A DNA stretch of 64,000 bases from Rhizobium sp. EC-SD404 (lineage in GTDB: Bacteria; Pseudomonadota; Alphaproteobacteria; Rhizobiales; Rhizobiaceae), in NCBI RefSeq assembly GCF_902498825.1, contig NZ_LR701459.1:3602564-3666563 (forward strand), written 5' to 3'. The notes under the pieces are model-generated. The model did no database searches and was not told the DNA's origin. It saw nothing but the letters and a program-made list of their open reading frames with translations. The first letter of the stretch is position 1. The number at the start of each line of letters is the position of its first letter. Below, in pieces: positions 47,047-57,812 of the stretch. The position numbers and the translations under genes were made by a program.

Positions 47047-48014
47047 TGGACACGTTACGCAAGGGCCGCGTTCTTCTGTCGCTCACCGGTTGGTCCCCGG
47101 ACGTCTGGGTCGATGCGCTGCGCCGGCAAGCACCGGATCGCGAAATCGTGCTGGCGCCCGACCATCCCGCCGATCCGACGATCGACTATGCGGTCGTCTG
47201 GAAGCAACCGCACGGGATCCTGAAGGACCTGCCGAACCTCAAGGCGATCTTTTCGATCGGAGCCGGCGTCGATCACCTCTTCCAGGACCCGCATGTGCCG
47301 GACGTCCCCATCGTCAGGGTCGTCTCGACCGATCTCACGCTGCGCATGAGCGAATATGTCGTCTGGCAGGTGCTCGACCATCACCGGAAGGGCCCGGCTT
47401 ATCGGGACCAGCAACGGCGTTGCATCTGGCGTGAAGACCTCGCCCAGAAATCGGCGGACAAGGTCACCGTCGGCATTATGGGCCTGGGACATCTCGGGCT
47501 CGATGCGGCGACCAAGTTGCAGGCACTGGGCTTTCGGGTCACGGGCTGGTCCCGCCGGCCGAAAAAATCGGCTTCCGGCATCACGGTATTCGCTGGTGAA
47601 GACCAACTCGGTGCGTTTCTGGGCTCTGCCGACATGATCGTCTGCCTGTTGCCGCTGACGCCCGATACGGCCGGCATTCTCGCAGCGCCGCTTTTCGCAC
47701 AGATGAAGAAGCCCGGACCGGACTTCGCGGGGCCCATCCTCATCAATGCGGGCCGCGGCGGATTGCAGAACGAGGCTGATATCCTGCTAGCCCTCGAAAG
47801 CGGTGCACTGGCCGCCGCCAGCCTCGATGTCTTCGAAAGCGAACCGCTGCCCGCCTCAAGCCCACTCTGGCGTCATCCGCGGGTGACGATCACTCCGCAT
47901 GCCGCGGCGGCCTCCTCGCCAGCCAAGATCATCCCGCCGATGGTTACGCAGATGAACCGCCACGATGCAGGCGAGCCGCTGACCGACCTTGTCGATCGCG
48001 CCGCCGGCTATTGA
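47043..48014 (+). CDS. D-2-hydroxyacid dehydrogenase, glyoxylate/hydroxypyruvate reductase A type
   Basis: A 323-residue NAD(P)H-dependent reductase of the GhrA group. The nucleotide-binding motif is VGIMGLGHLGLDAATKLQ near residue 142. Catalytic Arg lies in INAGRGGLQNEADIL near 239, and the His in TITPHAAAASSP near 285. It should reduce glyoxylate or hydroxypyruvate in the cytoplasm; the true substrate is not certain. Two adjacent ATG codons (47043, 47046) can serve as the start. It overlaps the Nudix gene by four bases and is probably the end of the operon. Confidence 0.9.
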   Translation: MMDTLRKGRVLLSLTGWSPDVWVDALRRQAPDREIVLAPDHPADPTIDYAVVWKQPHGILKDLPNLKAIFSIGAGVDHLFQDPHVPDVPIVRVVSTDLTLRMSEYVVWQVLDHHRKGPAYRDQQRRCIWREDLAQKSADKVTVGIMGLGHLGLDAATKLQALGFRVTGWSRRPKKSASGITVFAGEDQLGAFLGSADMIVCLLPLTPDTAGILAAPLFAQMKKPGPDFAGPILINAGRGGLQNEADILLALESGALAAASLDVFESEPLPASSPLWRHPRVTITPHAAAASSPAKIIPPMVTQMNRHDAGEPLTDLVDRAAGY

Positions 48015-48069
48015 TCGGCTGTGGCATGCGGGTAAATTGGCCAAAGTGACACTGCCTGGACGTGTGACA

Positions 48070-48510
48070 ATGGCCGACGATCCGCAAAAGCAGCCCAGGG
48101 CCGACGATCAGCCCCGACTCCTGTCCGGTGGCAATCCGCAAATCGCCAAGGGGTACGGCGAGGCGCCGGTGCAAGCCTATATTTCCGCAATGCCGGGATG
48201 GAAAAGTGATCTCGGGCGACGGCTCGATGCTTTGATAACCGAGACCGTCCCTGATGTCCGTAAGGCCGTCAAATGGAACTCTCCTCTCTACGGCGCGGAC
48301 GATAATGGCTGGTTTCTCAGTTTTCACTGCTTCGCGAAATACGTGAAGGTCGCGTTCTTTCGCGGCGCCTCGCTCGACCCGGTGCCCCCGGGCACCTCCA
48401 AGCAGGAGCAGGTGCGCTATCTCGATATCCGCGAGGACGCCATCCTCGACGAGACGCAGTTTCGCGCATGGGTTCAGCAGGCAAGCGTGCTGCCGAGCGA
48501 GAAGATGTAG
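48070..48510 (+). CDS. DUF1801 domain-containing protein
   Basis: A 146-residue protein with a DUF1801 (YdhG-like) core: VQAYISAMPGWKSDLGRRLD, then AVKWNSPLYG and GWFLSFHCFAKYVKVAFFRG. The fold is shared with small stress-related proteins of unknown activity. The start at 48070 follows a stretch without a good ribosome site; an upstream in-frame Met at 47989 would overlap the reductase gene. No function can be inferred from neighbours. Confidence 0.82.
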   Translation: MADDPQKQPRADDQPRLLSGGNPQIAKGYGEAPVQAYISAMPGWKSDLGRRLDALITETVPDVRKAVKWNSPLYGADDNGWFLSFHCFAKYVKVAFFRGASLDPVPPGTSKQEQVRYLDIREDAILDETQFRAWVQQASVLPSEKM

Positions 48511-48533
48511 CGCGGCTCGGGTTTCGTCTTCAG

Positions 48534-49379
48534 TTAGACCCGGCGAAGGTTCGTCGGCTGGCCGTAGACCGGACCAATGCGAGTGATGGCATCCGCGAGG
48601 GTTTCACGGGCAACCGTCATCGTATGACCGTTGGCGTGGATCACGGTCTCTTCGTCCTCCAGGATCGCGACGTGTCCCCTCCAAAAGACGAAATCGCCGC
48701 GGCTGCGCTCATCGAAGCCGATCTCGACACCCAGAGCGTTGGCCTGCATGTCGCTGTCACGCGGCGCGGTCTTGCCTGACATCATCAGCGTCATCTGGAC
48801 TAGGCCGGAACAATCGATGCCAAACCCGGATCGCCCGCCCCAGAGATACGGCGTCTCGATAAAGCGCGCAGCCCAGGCGACATGGTCCAACGAAGCAGTG
48901 TCGATCGGAGCCAAATGGGCGGCGACCACGGCATAACTGTTGTCCGTCAGCGCGTAGCGCGTGCCACGGACCTCTGTCTCACCAATAACTCTTAACCGGC
49001 TTCCGATCGAAAGCTGGTCGACGATCGGCCGCTTCATGTCCGGTTCGGCGTATCGATAGGTCCGCAGCGCCGTCACCCAATGGGTCGGCGCCTCATCACT
49101 GATGTCCTCGATCGCGCTTTCCGATACATAGCCCACATAGCCGTCAAGCTCGGCACGGACCCAGGCGAACCCGTTCGCGCGGTCGAATATCTGCACCCGC
49201 TCTCCCAGGAGCAACTGGCTATCGATTCCGACCTTTGCGTCGGGATGCGGCCTGAGATCTGCGAGCGGCGCCGTCACCCGCCCTGCCGTGCCTTCGGTAA
49301 AGGTCTCGGCCTCAACCAGGCCTTTCAGCCGCTGCTCGGCCAGGTCGGCGCGAAAGGCGTTCAGCCTTCGATCAAGCAT
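48534..49379 (-). CDS. NlpC/P60 family peptidase with SH3 domains (C40)
   Basis: A 281-residue cell-wall peptidase. An SH3-like region (LRPHPDAKVGIDSQLLLGER; GYVGYVSESAI) precedes the C40 domain with catalytic Cys in GFGIDCSGLVQ, a His in RGHVAILED and a second His in VIHANGH. These enzymes cut gamma-glutamyl-diaminopimelate bonds in murein peptides. No signal peptide is visible at the chosen start, so it may act on imported peptides in the cytoplasm. It begins eight bases after the MarR gene and is likely translated with it. A leucyl aminopeptidase gene lies just upstream. Confidence 0.9.
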   Translation of the reverse strand: MLDRRLNAFRADLAEQRLKGLVEAETFTEGTAGRVTAPLADLRPHPDAKVGIDSQLLLGERVQIFDRANGFAWVRAELDGYVGYVSESAIEDISDEAPTHWVTALRTYRYAEPDMKRPIVDQLSIGSRLRVIGETEVRGTRYALTDNSYAVVAAHLAPIDTASLDHVAWAARFIETPYLWGGRSGFGIDCSGLVQMTLMMSGKTAPRDSDMQANALGVEIGFDERSRGDFVFWRGHVAILEDEETVIHANGHTMTVARETLADAITRIGPVYGQPTNLRRV

Positions 49380-49387
49380 CCTTTGTC

Positions 49388-49735
49388 TCACTCTTCCAAG
49401 TGCCGCCCGGACGCGACGATGAGGTCGCCCAGACGTTCCAGATAAAGCGCACCCTTGACGGTGCGCTTGATGATCACGTTCCGCCTGTCGTCGTCGTCGC
49501 GGATACGGTCGACCAGGCCCATCTGCCCCATGCGATCGAGTGCCCGTGTAATCACCGGCTTCGTCACCTTCAGTGTCGCCGCCAGGCCTCGTACTGTATG
49601 CGGCGGCGGGACGAGATAGATCTGGCTGAGGATCGCGAGTTGTCGCAGCGTCAGGTCCGGACCCGCTTCCCGCACGAGATCGAGGCTTACGCGATGCCAG
49701 AGCCCGAGCGCTTCCGAGGCCCGCAATTGCAGCAT
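49388..49735 (-). CDS. MarR family transcriptional regulator
   Basis: A 115-residue winged-helix regulator. The DNA-binding part reads LTLRQLAILSQIYL, TVRGLAATLKVTKPVITRAL (recognition helix) and GLVDRIRDDDDRRNVIIKRT (wing). Short for the family, it has reduced dimerisation helices. Its start overlaps no other gene and it is eight bases before the NlpC/P60 gene. It may control its own transcript; the ligand is unknown. Confidence 0.87.
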   Translation of the reverse strand: MLQLRASEALGLWHRVSLDLVREAGPDLTLRQLAILSQIYLVPPPHTVRGLAATLKVTKPVITRALDRMGQMGLVDRIRDDDDRRNVIIKRTVKGALYLERLGDLIVASGRHLEE

Positions 49736-49822
49736 CGTCCACCTCGCCCTCTGCTCCGCGCCAGCGAAATGGTTCGCGGCCGTTCCCGTTCTTAGCGCCT
49801 CGGCGACCCTTCCAACAAGCCG

Positions 49823-51205
49823 TCAGCCATAGCGTTTTTCGAGAAGATGATACAGCGCGCGGATCGCCTGCGCCTCGCCGCCCATCGGCGATTGCGGCCG
49901 ATCCTTCGGGTTCCAGCCATAGATGTCGAAATGGACCCAGGAGCCCGCTCCTGACACGAAGCGCTTGAGAAAGAGCGCTGCGGTGATCGAGCCGGCAAAG
50001 CCGCCGGATGGGGCGTTGTTGAGGTCGGCGACCTTGCTCGACAGATCGCCATCATAGCCCATGTGCAGGGGCAGGCGCCAAAGCGGGTCGGCAACGGCGC
50101 GCTGCGCCTCGTCGATGTCGGCGGCAAGGCTCTCGTCATCGGTGTAATAGGGTGGCAGGTCGGGTCCAAGCGCGACGCGGGCGGCCCCCGTCAGCGTCGC
50201 CATGTCTATCAGCAGTTCCGGCTCCCGCTCGCAGGCGAGCGCCAGCGCATCGGCCAGCACGAGACGGCCTTCTGCGTCGGTGTTGCCGATCTCAACCGTC
50301 AACCCCTTTCGGCTCGACAGGATGTCGCCGGGGCGGAAGGCGTTACCGGCAATGGCATTCTCCACCGCAGGCACCAGCACCGTCAGGTCGATATCGAGGC
50401 CCGCATCCATCAGCATGAAGGCGAGACCCATGACATTGGCCGCCCCACCCATGTCCTTCTTCATCAACAGCATGCCGGAGGCCGGCTTGATATCGAGGCC
50501 GCCGGTATCGAAACAGACGCCCTTGCCGACCAGCGTCACCTTCGGTGCGCCCGCGCGGCCATGGCGCAGCTCCAAAAGCCGCGGCGCGTCCGCGCTTGCG
50601 CGGCCCACCGCATGGATCATCGGAAAGTTCTGGTCCAGAAGCGCGTCGCCCTTGTTGACCGTGATGGTGGCGCCGAACCGCGCGCCCAAGGCCCTGAAGG
50701 CATCTTCGAGTTGCTGCGGGCCCATGTCGTTTGTCGGCGTGTTGATCAGATCACGGGCAAGAAACGAGCCGGCGATCAGGCGCTCGATGCGCGCGCCATC
50801 GACCGTATCGGGAAGTGCCATCGCAGGCAGGTCGGCGCCATTGCCGTTCGTGCGGTAACGGTCGAATCGGTAGGAGCCCAGACCATAGCCAAGGGCGAAA
50901 TCCTCGGCACCGTCTGCCGGGCCTGCATAGCGCCAATCGCCTTTGGGCAGCAGCCGGGCAAGCCGACCGGCCGCGAGAGGCAGCGGCTTGGAGCCCATGC
51001 CGACGAGAATCCCGGACAAAGCGCCATCCGCTGAGGGGACCGGCAGCAGCATGCCCACATCCGCCTTGAACCCAGCCCGATCCGCCCAGTCCTTGGCGTG
51101 CTGCGGCACATGCGAAGCGTCCCCGCCCTTGGCCAGCGGCCACACGGGCAAAGCGCTCTCGGCAGGCGTGGAGAAAACGGGCGTGCGGTCGAAGGGAAAC
51201 GTCAC
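49823..51205 (-). CDS. leucyl aminopeptidase family protein (M17)
   Basis: A 460-residue cytoplasmic dizinc aminopeptidase. Metal and catalytic residues are in VGKGVCFDTGGLDIKPASGM and NTDAEGRLVLADAL, the M17 signature. DMGGAANVMG is also conserved. It removes N-terminal residues from peptides. The start is a GTG at 51205 preceded by GAGG; an upstream TTG at 51232 lacks such a site. Together with the downstream MarR-NlpC/P60 pair, 88 bases away, it may form a peptide-degrading group. Confidence 0.92.
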   Translation of the reverse strand: MTFPFDRTPVFSTPAESALPVWPLAKGGDASHVPQHAKDWADRAGFKADVGMLLPVPSADGALSGILVGMGSKPLPLAAGRLARLLPKGDWRYAGPADGAEDFALGYGLGSYRFDRYRTNGNGADLPAMALPDTVDGARIERLIAGSFLARDLINTPTNDMGPQQLEDAFRALGARFGATITVNKGDALLDQNFPMIHAVGRASADAPRLLELRHGRAGAPKVTLVGKGVCFDTGGLDIKPASGMLLMKKDMGGAANVMGLAFMLMDAGLDIDLTVLVPAVENAIAGNAFRPGDILSSRKGLTVEIGNTDAEGRLVLADALALACEREPELLIDMATLTGAARVALGPDLPPYYTDDESLAADIDEAQRAVADPLWRLPLHMGYDGDLSSKVADLNNAPSGGFAGSITAALFLKRFVSGAGSWVHFDIYGWNPKDRPQSPMGGEAQAIRALYHLLEKRYG

Positions 51206-51372
51206 GTTTGGGCCTCGTCTGGAATGCCGCAAAGCGGGTGCCGGCGGCCTTAAGGGAATCGGCGTTAAGGAACGGTTAGGGTTAACAGATTATCTCTTTC
51301 AGTCGAGCGGCGCTGCAGTTCGACCTCCTCGGATGCCAAGCGTCTCGCGATCCTGATGACGGGCGATCGACC

Positions 51373-52197
51373 ATGAAAAACGCGATGACACGAGCCACTT
51401 CTGTATCCCGAACCGCCCGTATGGGCGCCATTCTGGCGCTAGGCATCGCGCTTTCGGCATGCGCCTCCAGCCGCGACCAGATGTCGACCGGCTCCATTCC
51501 CGGCGGTGATTCGCGCAAACCGGTCGCCGCCATGAACACCGTCGAAATCGATGCCGCGACCCGGCGCGTCGGCTCCGCCTATGAGCGCGACCCGCAGGAC
51601 AAGTCGATCGGCATGAGCTACGCCAGCATCCTCAACATGAACGGGCGCGCCGACCAGGCGCTGGCGGTCATGCAACAGGTTGCCATCTCGCATCCCTCAG
51701 ACAACGATGTGTTGGCAGCCTTCGGCAAGGCGCAGGCTGCGGCCGGCGAATTGCAGCCGGCACTGGATACGATCCGCCGCGCCCAGACGCCCGACATGCC
51801 CGATTGGCGGCTGTTGTCGGCGGAAGGCGCGATCCTTGACCAGCTCGATCGCCCAGAGGAAGCCCGCGCGCTTTACCGCAAGGCGCTCGACATCCAGCCG
51901 AACGAGCCATCCGTTCTCTCCAATCTCGGCATGTCCTACCTGCTGAAGGGCGATCTGCCGGCTGCGGAGACCTATCTCAAGACGGCTGTGGCCCAGCCGG
52001 AAGCCGACAGCCGCGTGCGCCAGAACCTCGCGCTCGTCGTCGGCCTTCAGGGTAGGTTCGGCGAAGCGGAACAGATCGCAGGGGCCGAACTGGCGCCCGC
52101 CCAGGCTGCCGCGAACGTCGCTTATCTGCGCAGCATTCTCGCCCAACAGAATGCCTGGGCCGATCTTGCCGACAGGGACGCTAGCGCGACGAACTGA
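51373..52197 (+). CDS. TPR-repeat lipoprotein (TadD-like)
   Basis: A 274-residue protein with a lipoprotein signal (lipobox ALSAC near residue 30) and at least three tetratricopeptide repeats (about 80-215), seen in GRADQALAVMQQVAI, RPEEARALYRKALDIQPNEP and GDLPAAETYLKTAVAQPEAD. The pattern resembles TadD of Flp pilus systems. No other tad genes lie in the window, so it is an orphan or a general scaffold. A 167-base gap separates it from the divergent aminopeptidase gene and holds no clear element. Confidence 0.85.
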   Translation: MKNAMTRATSVSRTARMGAILALGIALSACASSRDQMSTGSIPGGDSRKPVAAMNTVEIDAATRRVGSAYERDPQDKSIGMSYASILNMNGRADQALAVMQQVAISHPSDNDVLAAFGKAQAAAGELQPALDTIRRAQTPDMPDWRLLSAEGAILDQLDRPEEARALYRKALDIQPNEPSVLSNLGMSYLLKGDLPAAETYLKTAVAQPEADSRVRQNLALVVGLQGRFGEAEQIAGAELAPAQAAANVAYLRSILAQQNAWADLADRDASATN

Positions 52198-52260
52198 CGC
52201 CCTCGACAAGCCGCTCTCGACCGCGAGAATCCCGTTTCAATCGGGCCTTTCCCGCGCTAT

Positions 52261-54093
<1,833 letters not shown>

Positions 54094-54173
54094 CAGGCGA
54101 GGTCTGCGCTTCACCGTCGATTTACAGAGGCCATAGCCATCGGTAGTGTCTGCCCGGCATCGGGGGGACAGCC

Positions 54174-54845
54174 ATGGGCGATCGCAATCAGCTTCTGTTC
54201 GTCGAGCGGAATGCGTCACATTTCGACGGACCGTTTCTCGAGATCGGGTCGCGCGACTACGGCGACACCCAGAATCTCAGGGCCCTTTTCGCGCCCAAGG
54301 GAGACTATATCGGCATCGATGCGCTCGAAGGGGCAGGCGTCGATCGCGTCGTCGACCTGACGCAGCCGATGGAGACGATCTCAGCCGCCCTGGGCGGCCA
54401 GCGCTTCGGCACGATCTTCTGCATGAGCGTGATGGAACATTGCAGGCAGCCTTTCGCCATGGCGGATGCGATCACAAAGTTGCTGAAGCCCGGAGGCGTG
54501 CTCTGCCTGTCGGTGCCCTTCGCCTGGCAGTTCCATGGCTATCCATCGGACTATTGGCGCTTCACCCATGAAGGCGTGAAGCAGCTGTTTCCGGATCTGG
54601 TGTTCGACGAAGCCAAGGGACATGCGGCTTTGCGGGATGGCGAATTCAACCCTCTCGACACCGAGATCGGCAAGGTGACGCTCAGCACATCGATGCATCG
54701 CAAGGCGGGCAAGGCCGGTCGCGCCGTGGGTGCTGGTCTTCTCAAGATGATCGGCCGCACGCCGGTTTTCGGCTGGGCTCTCGGCCATCCCTATCTGCTT
54801 GCCCCAACCATGATCAACATGGTCGGGAGAAAGCCCACCGCCTGA
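54174..54845 (+). CDS. class I SAM-dependent methyltransferase
   Basis: A 223-residue methyltransferase. The SAM-binding glycine motif is weak (FLEIGSRDYGD, residues 21-31), with YIGIDALEG giving the acidic ligand, MSVMEH and LKPGGVLCLSVPF following. The hydrophobic C-terminus near residue 180-220 may bind membranes or lipid substrates. The GPWLEIG-like start and WRFTHEGVKQLF resemble enzymes of polysaccharide or lipid clusters, but the substrate is not known. A GGGGGA ribosome site precedes the ATG. Confidence 0.82.
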   Translation: MGDRNQLLFVERNASHFDGPFLEIGSRDYGDTQNLRALFAPKGDYIGIDALEGAGVDRVVDLTQPMETISAALGGQRFGTIFCMSVMEHCRQPFAMADAITKLLKPGGVLCLSVPFAWQFHGYPSDYWRFTHEGVKQLFPDLVFDEAKGHAALRDGEFNPLDTEIGKVTLSTSMHRKAGKAGRAVGAGLLKMIGRTPVFGWALGHPYLLAPTMINMVGRKPTA

Positions 54846-55018
54846 GCCATGGCCGGGAAATCGATGACGTCAAAACACCGCAGGCCGCTTGATTCATTGC
54901 GCGTGCGCCTTCAACGTCGTATGAGCACAGTGTGGCGCGCCGGTTCGGCGCGTCTGGTCCGGTCAAACCGCATGCACTTCCTGCATGGGCTCAGCTCCCG
55001 GCCGCGGTTGGAGTTTTC

Positions 55019-56047
55019 GTGAACATACGCCCTACCCATGAAGCGACTGCTGAGGCGCAGGCGCGCGCCTGGGCCAAAGTCCTCGCCCCCTATCGCAAGC
55101 CCGATCCCCTGCGCAGCACTTACGAACTGGCAATCACGGCCATTCCGTTCGTGATTCTCTGGGCATTGACCGCGCTGGCCGTGACGCACGGCTACTGGTG
55201 GGGTCTTGTCCTCACCATACCGGCAGCCGGATTCCTCGTACGGCTGTTCATCGTGCAGCACGATTGCGGCCACGGGACGCTTTACCAGCGCCGCAGCGTG
55301 AACGACTGGATCGGCCGCGTGCTCGGCGTCTTCACGCTGACGCCTTACGATTATTGGCGCCGGACCCACGCGGTTCACCACGCAACTGCCGGCAATCTCG
55401 ACAAGCGTGGCATCGGCGACATCACGACCCTCACCGTCGCAGAATACCGTGCCCTGCCGTGGCTTGGGCGCCTGCGTTACCGGCTCTACCGCCACCCCGT
55501 CGTCATGTTCGGTCTCGGACCGGCCTGGCTCTTCATCTGCCAGTATCGCCTGCCCTTCGGCCTGATGCGCGCTGGTGTTCAGCCTTGGACATCGACACTC
55601 GCCACCAATGTTGCGATCGCCGTTCCGGTGGCCTTGCTGATGTGGCTGATGGGCCCGATCGAGTTTCTGCTGGTACAGATTCCGATCACCCTGATGGCGG
55701 CGACGGCTGGCGTCTGGCTGTTCTACGTGCAGCACCAGTTCGAAGAAACCCATTGGTCGGATGCCGACGAATGGAATTTCCAGAACGCGGCACTGCATGG
55801 AAGCTCGCACTACGATCTTCCGGTCGTCCTGCGCTGGATGAGCGGCAATATCGGCATTCATCACGTGCACCATCTCTCCGCAACGGTGCCGTTCTACCGG
55901 CTGCCGCAAGTGCTTCGGGACCATCCGGAATTGCACGAGATCGGCCGCATCACCTTTATGGAAAGCCTCGCCTGCGTGAAGCTCGTGCTTTGGGACGAAA
56001 GCGCAAGGCGGCTTGTCTCCTTCCGGCAGGCGCGGGCCATCGCCTAA
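55019..56047 (+). CDS. fatty acid desaturase family protein
   Basis: A 342-residue membrane-bound di-iron oxygenase. The three His boxes are HDCGH (81-85), HAVHH (117-121) and HVHHL near 280, typical of acyl-lipid desaturases that insert double bonds with oxygen. Four or five membrane helices surround them. A GTG at 55019 preceded by GGAG is the best start; a longer frame begins with GTG at 54932 but adds a Pro/Ala stretch with no conservation. Likely it modifies membrane phospholipids; an alternative is carotenoid oxidation. Confidence 0.85.
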   Translation: MNIRPTHEATAEAQARAWAKVLAPYRKPDPLRSTYELAITAIPFVILWALTALAVTHGYWWGLVLTIPAAGFLVRLFIVQHDCGHGTLYQRRSVNDWIGRVLGVFTLTPYDYWRRTHAVHHATAGNLDKRGIGDITTLTVAEYRALPWLGRLRYRLYRHPVVMFGLGPAWLFICQYRLPFGLMRAGVQPWTSTLATNVAIAVPVALLMWLMGPIEFLLVQIPITLMAATAGVWLFYVQHQFEETHWSDADEWNFQNAALHGSSHYDLPVVLRWMSGNIGIHHVHHLSATVPFYRLPQVLRDHPELHEIGRITFMESLACVKLVLWDESARRLVSFRQARAIA

Positions 56048-56171
56048 AGGGCGACCCGCGCCACCGCTGTTTCATCAGCATTTTCGGAACTGTTTGTCCG
56101 CGAGCGCATTCTGGACTGTATGCGGCCACCTTTCTGCCGCAATTTCAGAACGTTCAAGGGGCAATTATTAC

Positions 56172-57803
56172 ATGGCTACAGAGGTCAAAACCGGCCGGCT
56201 CGGTCCTTTTCCGCATGTCAGCGTGCCGGTCTTCTCGGTCTCTGCCGGACTGATCGTCGCGTTTATCCTGTTTGGAGCGCTTTTTCCGGAAACATCGGGG
56301 GCAATCTTTCTCGGCGCACAGGCGGCGGTTGCCGACTATTTCGGCTGGTTCCTCATCCTCGTCACGAACCTGGCCGTTGCCGCCAGCCTCTACCTCGCCA
56401 TCGGCCCATACGGATCGATCCGGCTCGGCGCCCAAACGGAAACCCCGCAATACGGGCTGTTCTCCTGGATCGCGATGATGTTCTCGGCCGGCATCGGCAT
56501 CGGCCTGCTTTATTGGGGCGTGGCCGAGCCTCTGACGCATTTCTACGCGCCGCCGCTCCAGGAACCCGAAAGCGTCGCTGCGGCCGAACAGGCCATGGTG
56601 CTGTCGTTCCTGCACTGGGGCTTTCACGGCTGGGCGGTCTACTGCATCGTCGGCTGCGCTCTCGCCTATTTCCATTATCGCAAGGGCTTGCCGCTCTCGA
56701 TCCGATCCGCGCTCTATCCGATCATCGGCGAGCGCATCTACGGCCCTTGGGGTCATGCGGTTGATATTCTGGCAGTCTTCGGCACGATGTTCGGCGTCGT
56801 AACGTCGCTGGGCCTCGGCGTGATGCAGATCAATGCGGGCCTCGATACGCTCTTCGGCATAGGTAACAACATCTACGTCCAGTTGCTGCTGATCGCGGTG
56901 ATCACGGCCTTGGCCACCGCATCGGTGCTTGCGGGTCTCGATGGCGGCATCAAGCGGCTTTCGAACCTTAACATCCAGGTCTCGTTCGTGCTGCTCGCCT
57001 TCATGGTGATCACCGGCCCGACGCTCTACATCTTCGACAGCTTCGTCGAGAACATGGGCAATTACATCAACGAGTTCGTCTATTTCTCGTTCTGGTCGGA
57101 AGCCTATTCGGGCACCAACTGGCAGGTCGACTGGACCATCTTCTACTGGGCCTGGTGGATTTCCTGGTCGCCTTTCGTCGGTATCTTCATCGCGCGCATT
57201 TCACGGGGTCGCACGATTCGCGAATTCACGCTGGGCGTGCTCTTCGTGCCGGCAACGATCATGTTCTTCTGGTTCACGGCGTTCGGCGGCGTCGCCATTC
57301 AGATGGAACTCGCCGGAGACCCGGGACTGATCGCCGTCACGCAGGAAGCCTATGGAAACGCCATTTTCCGGCTGATGGACTTCTATCCGCTGACCGACGT
57401 CATCACCGGTCTGCTCGTGATCATGATCGTGATGTGGTTCGTCACCTCGTCCGACTCCGCCTCCTTCGTGATCGACATGCTGACCGCCGGTGGCGAAGCC
57501 GATCCGCCGAAGATCCAGCGTCTGTTCTGGGCGATTTCGGAAGGTGCGATCGCAGCGGTGTTGCTGGTGGCAGGCGGGCTCAGTGCGCTGCAGGCGGCGG
57601 CTGTCGTGGCCGGCTTCCCATTCGCTTTCGTCATTCTGGTGATGATGTACGGCCTGATGCGCGGCCTGTCTCGCGACCACCTCGTGCTCTATCGCTACGA
57701 GCAGTGGTACGAGACGGAAAAGGAAGCGGAAGCCAACCTGCCCAAGGCCTATGCGGGTGAAGACGCGCTTGGCGGACCGCCGGAACTCGCCAAGGGCAAC
57801 TGA
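56172..57803 (+). CDS. BCCT family transporter (glycine betaine/choline type)
   Basis: A 543-residue inner-membrane transporter of the betaine-choline-carnitine family. Twelve membrane segments fit the sequence. The Trp-rich signature is in WTIFYWAWWISWSPFVGIFI (about residues 322-341) and the glycine-rich MFSAGIGIGLLYWGVAEPL near 105. It takes up quaternary amines, often to balance osmotic stress. AAGGGGC precedes the ATG at 56172; the longer frame from 56013 is not supported. It converges with the kynureninase-like gene. Confidence 0.93.
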   Translation: MATEVKTGRLGPFPHVSVPVFSVSAGLIVAFILFGALFPETSGAIFLGAQAAVADYFGWFLILVTNLAVAASLYLAIGPYGSIRLGAQTETPQYGLFSWIAMMFSAGIGIGLLYWGVAEPLTHFYAPPLQEPESVAAAEQAMVLSFLHWGFHGWAVYCIVGCALAYFHYRKGLPLSIRSALYPIIGERIYGPWGHAVDILAVFGTMFGVVTSLGLGVMQINAGLDTLFGIGNNIYVQLLLIAVITALATASVLAGLDGGIKRLSNLNIQVSFVLLAFMVITGPTLYIFDSFVENMGNYINEFVYFSFWSEAYSGTNWQVDWTIFYWAWWISWSPFVGIFIARISRGRTIREFTLGVLFVPATIMFFWFTAFGGVAIQMELAGDPGLIAVTQEAYGNAIFRLMDFYPLTDVITGLLVIMIVMWFVTSSDSASFVIDMLTAGGEADPPKIQRLFWAISEGAIAAVLLVAGGLSALQAAAVVAGFPFAFVILVMMYGLMRGLSRDHLVLYRYEQWYETEKEAEANLPKAYAGEDALGGPPELAKGN

Positions 57804-57812
57804 GCCCTTCGC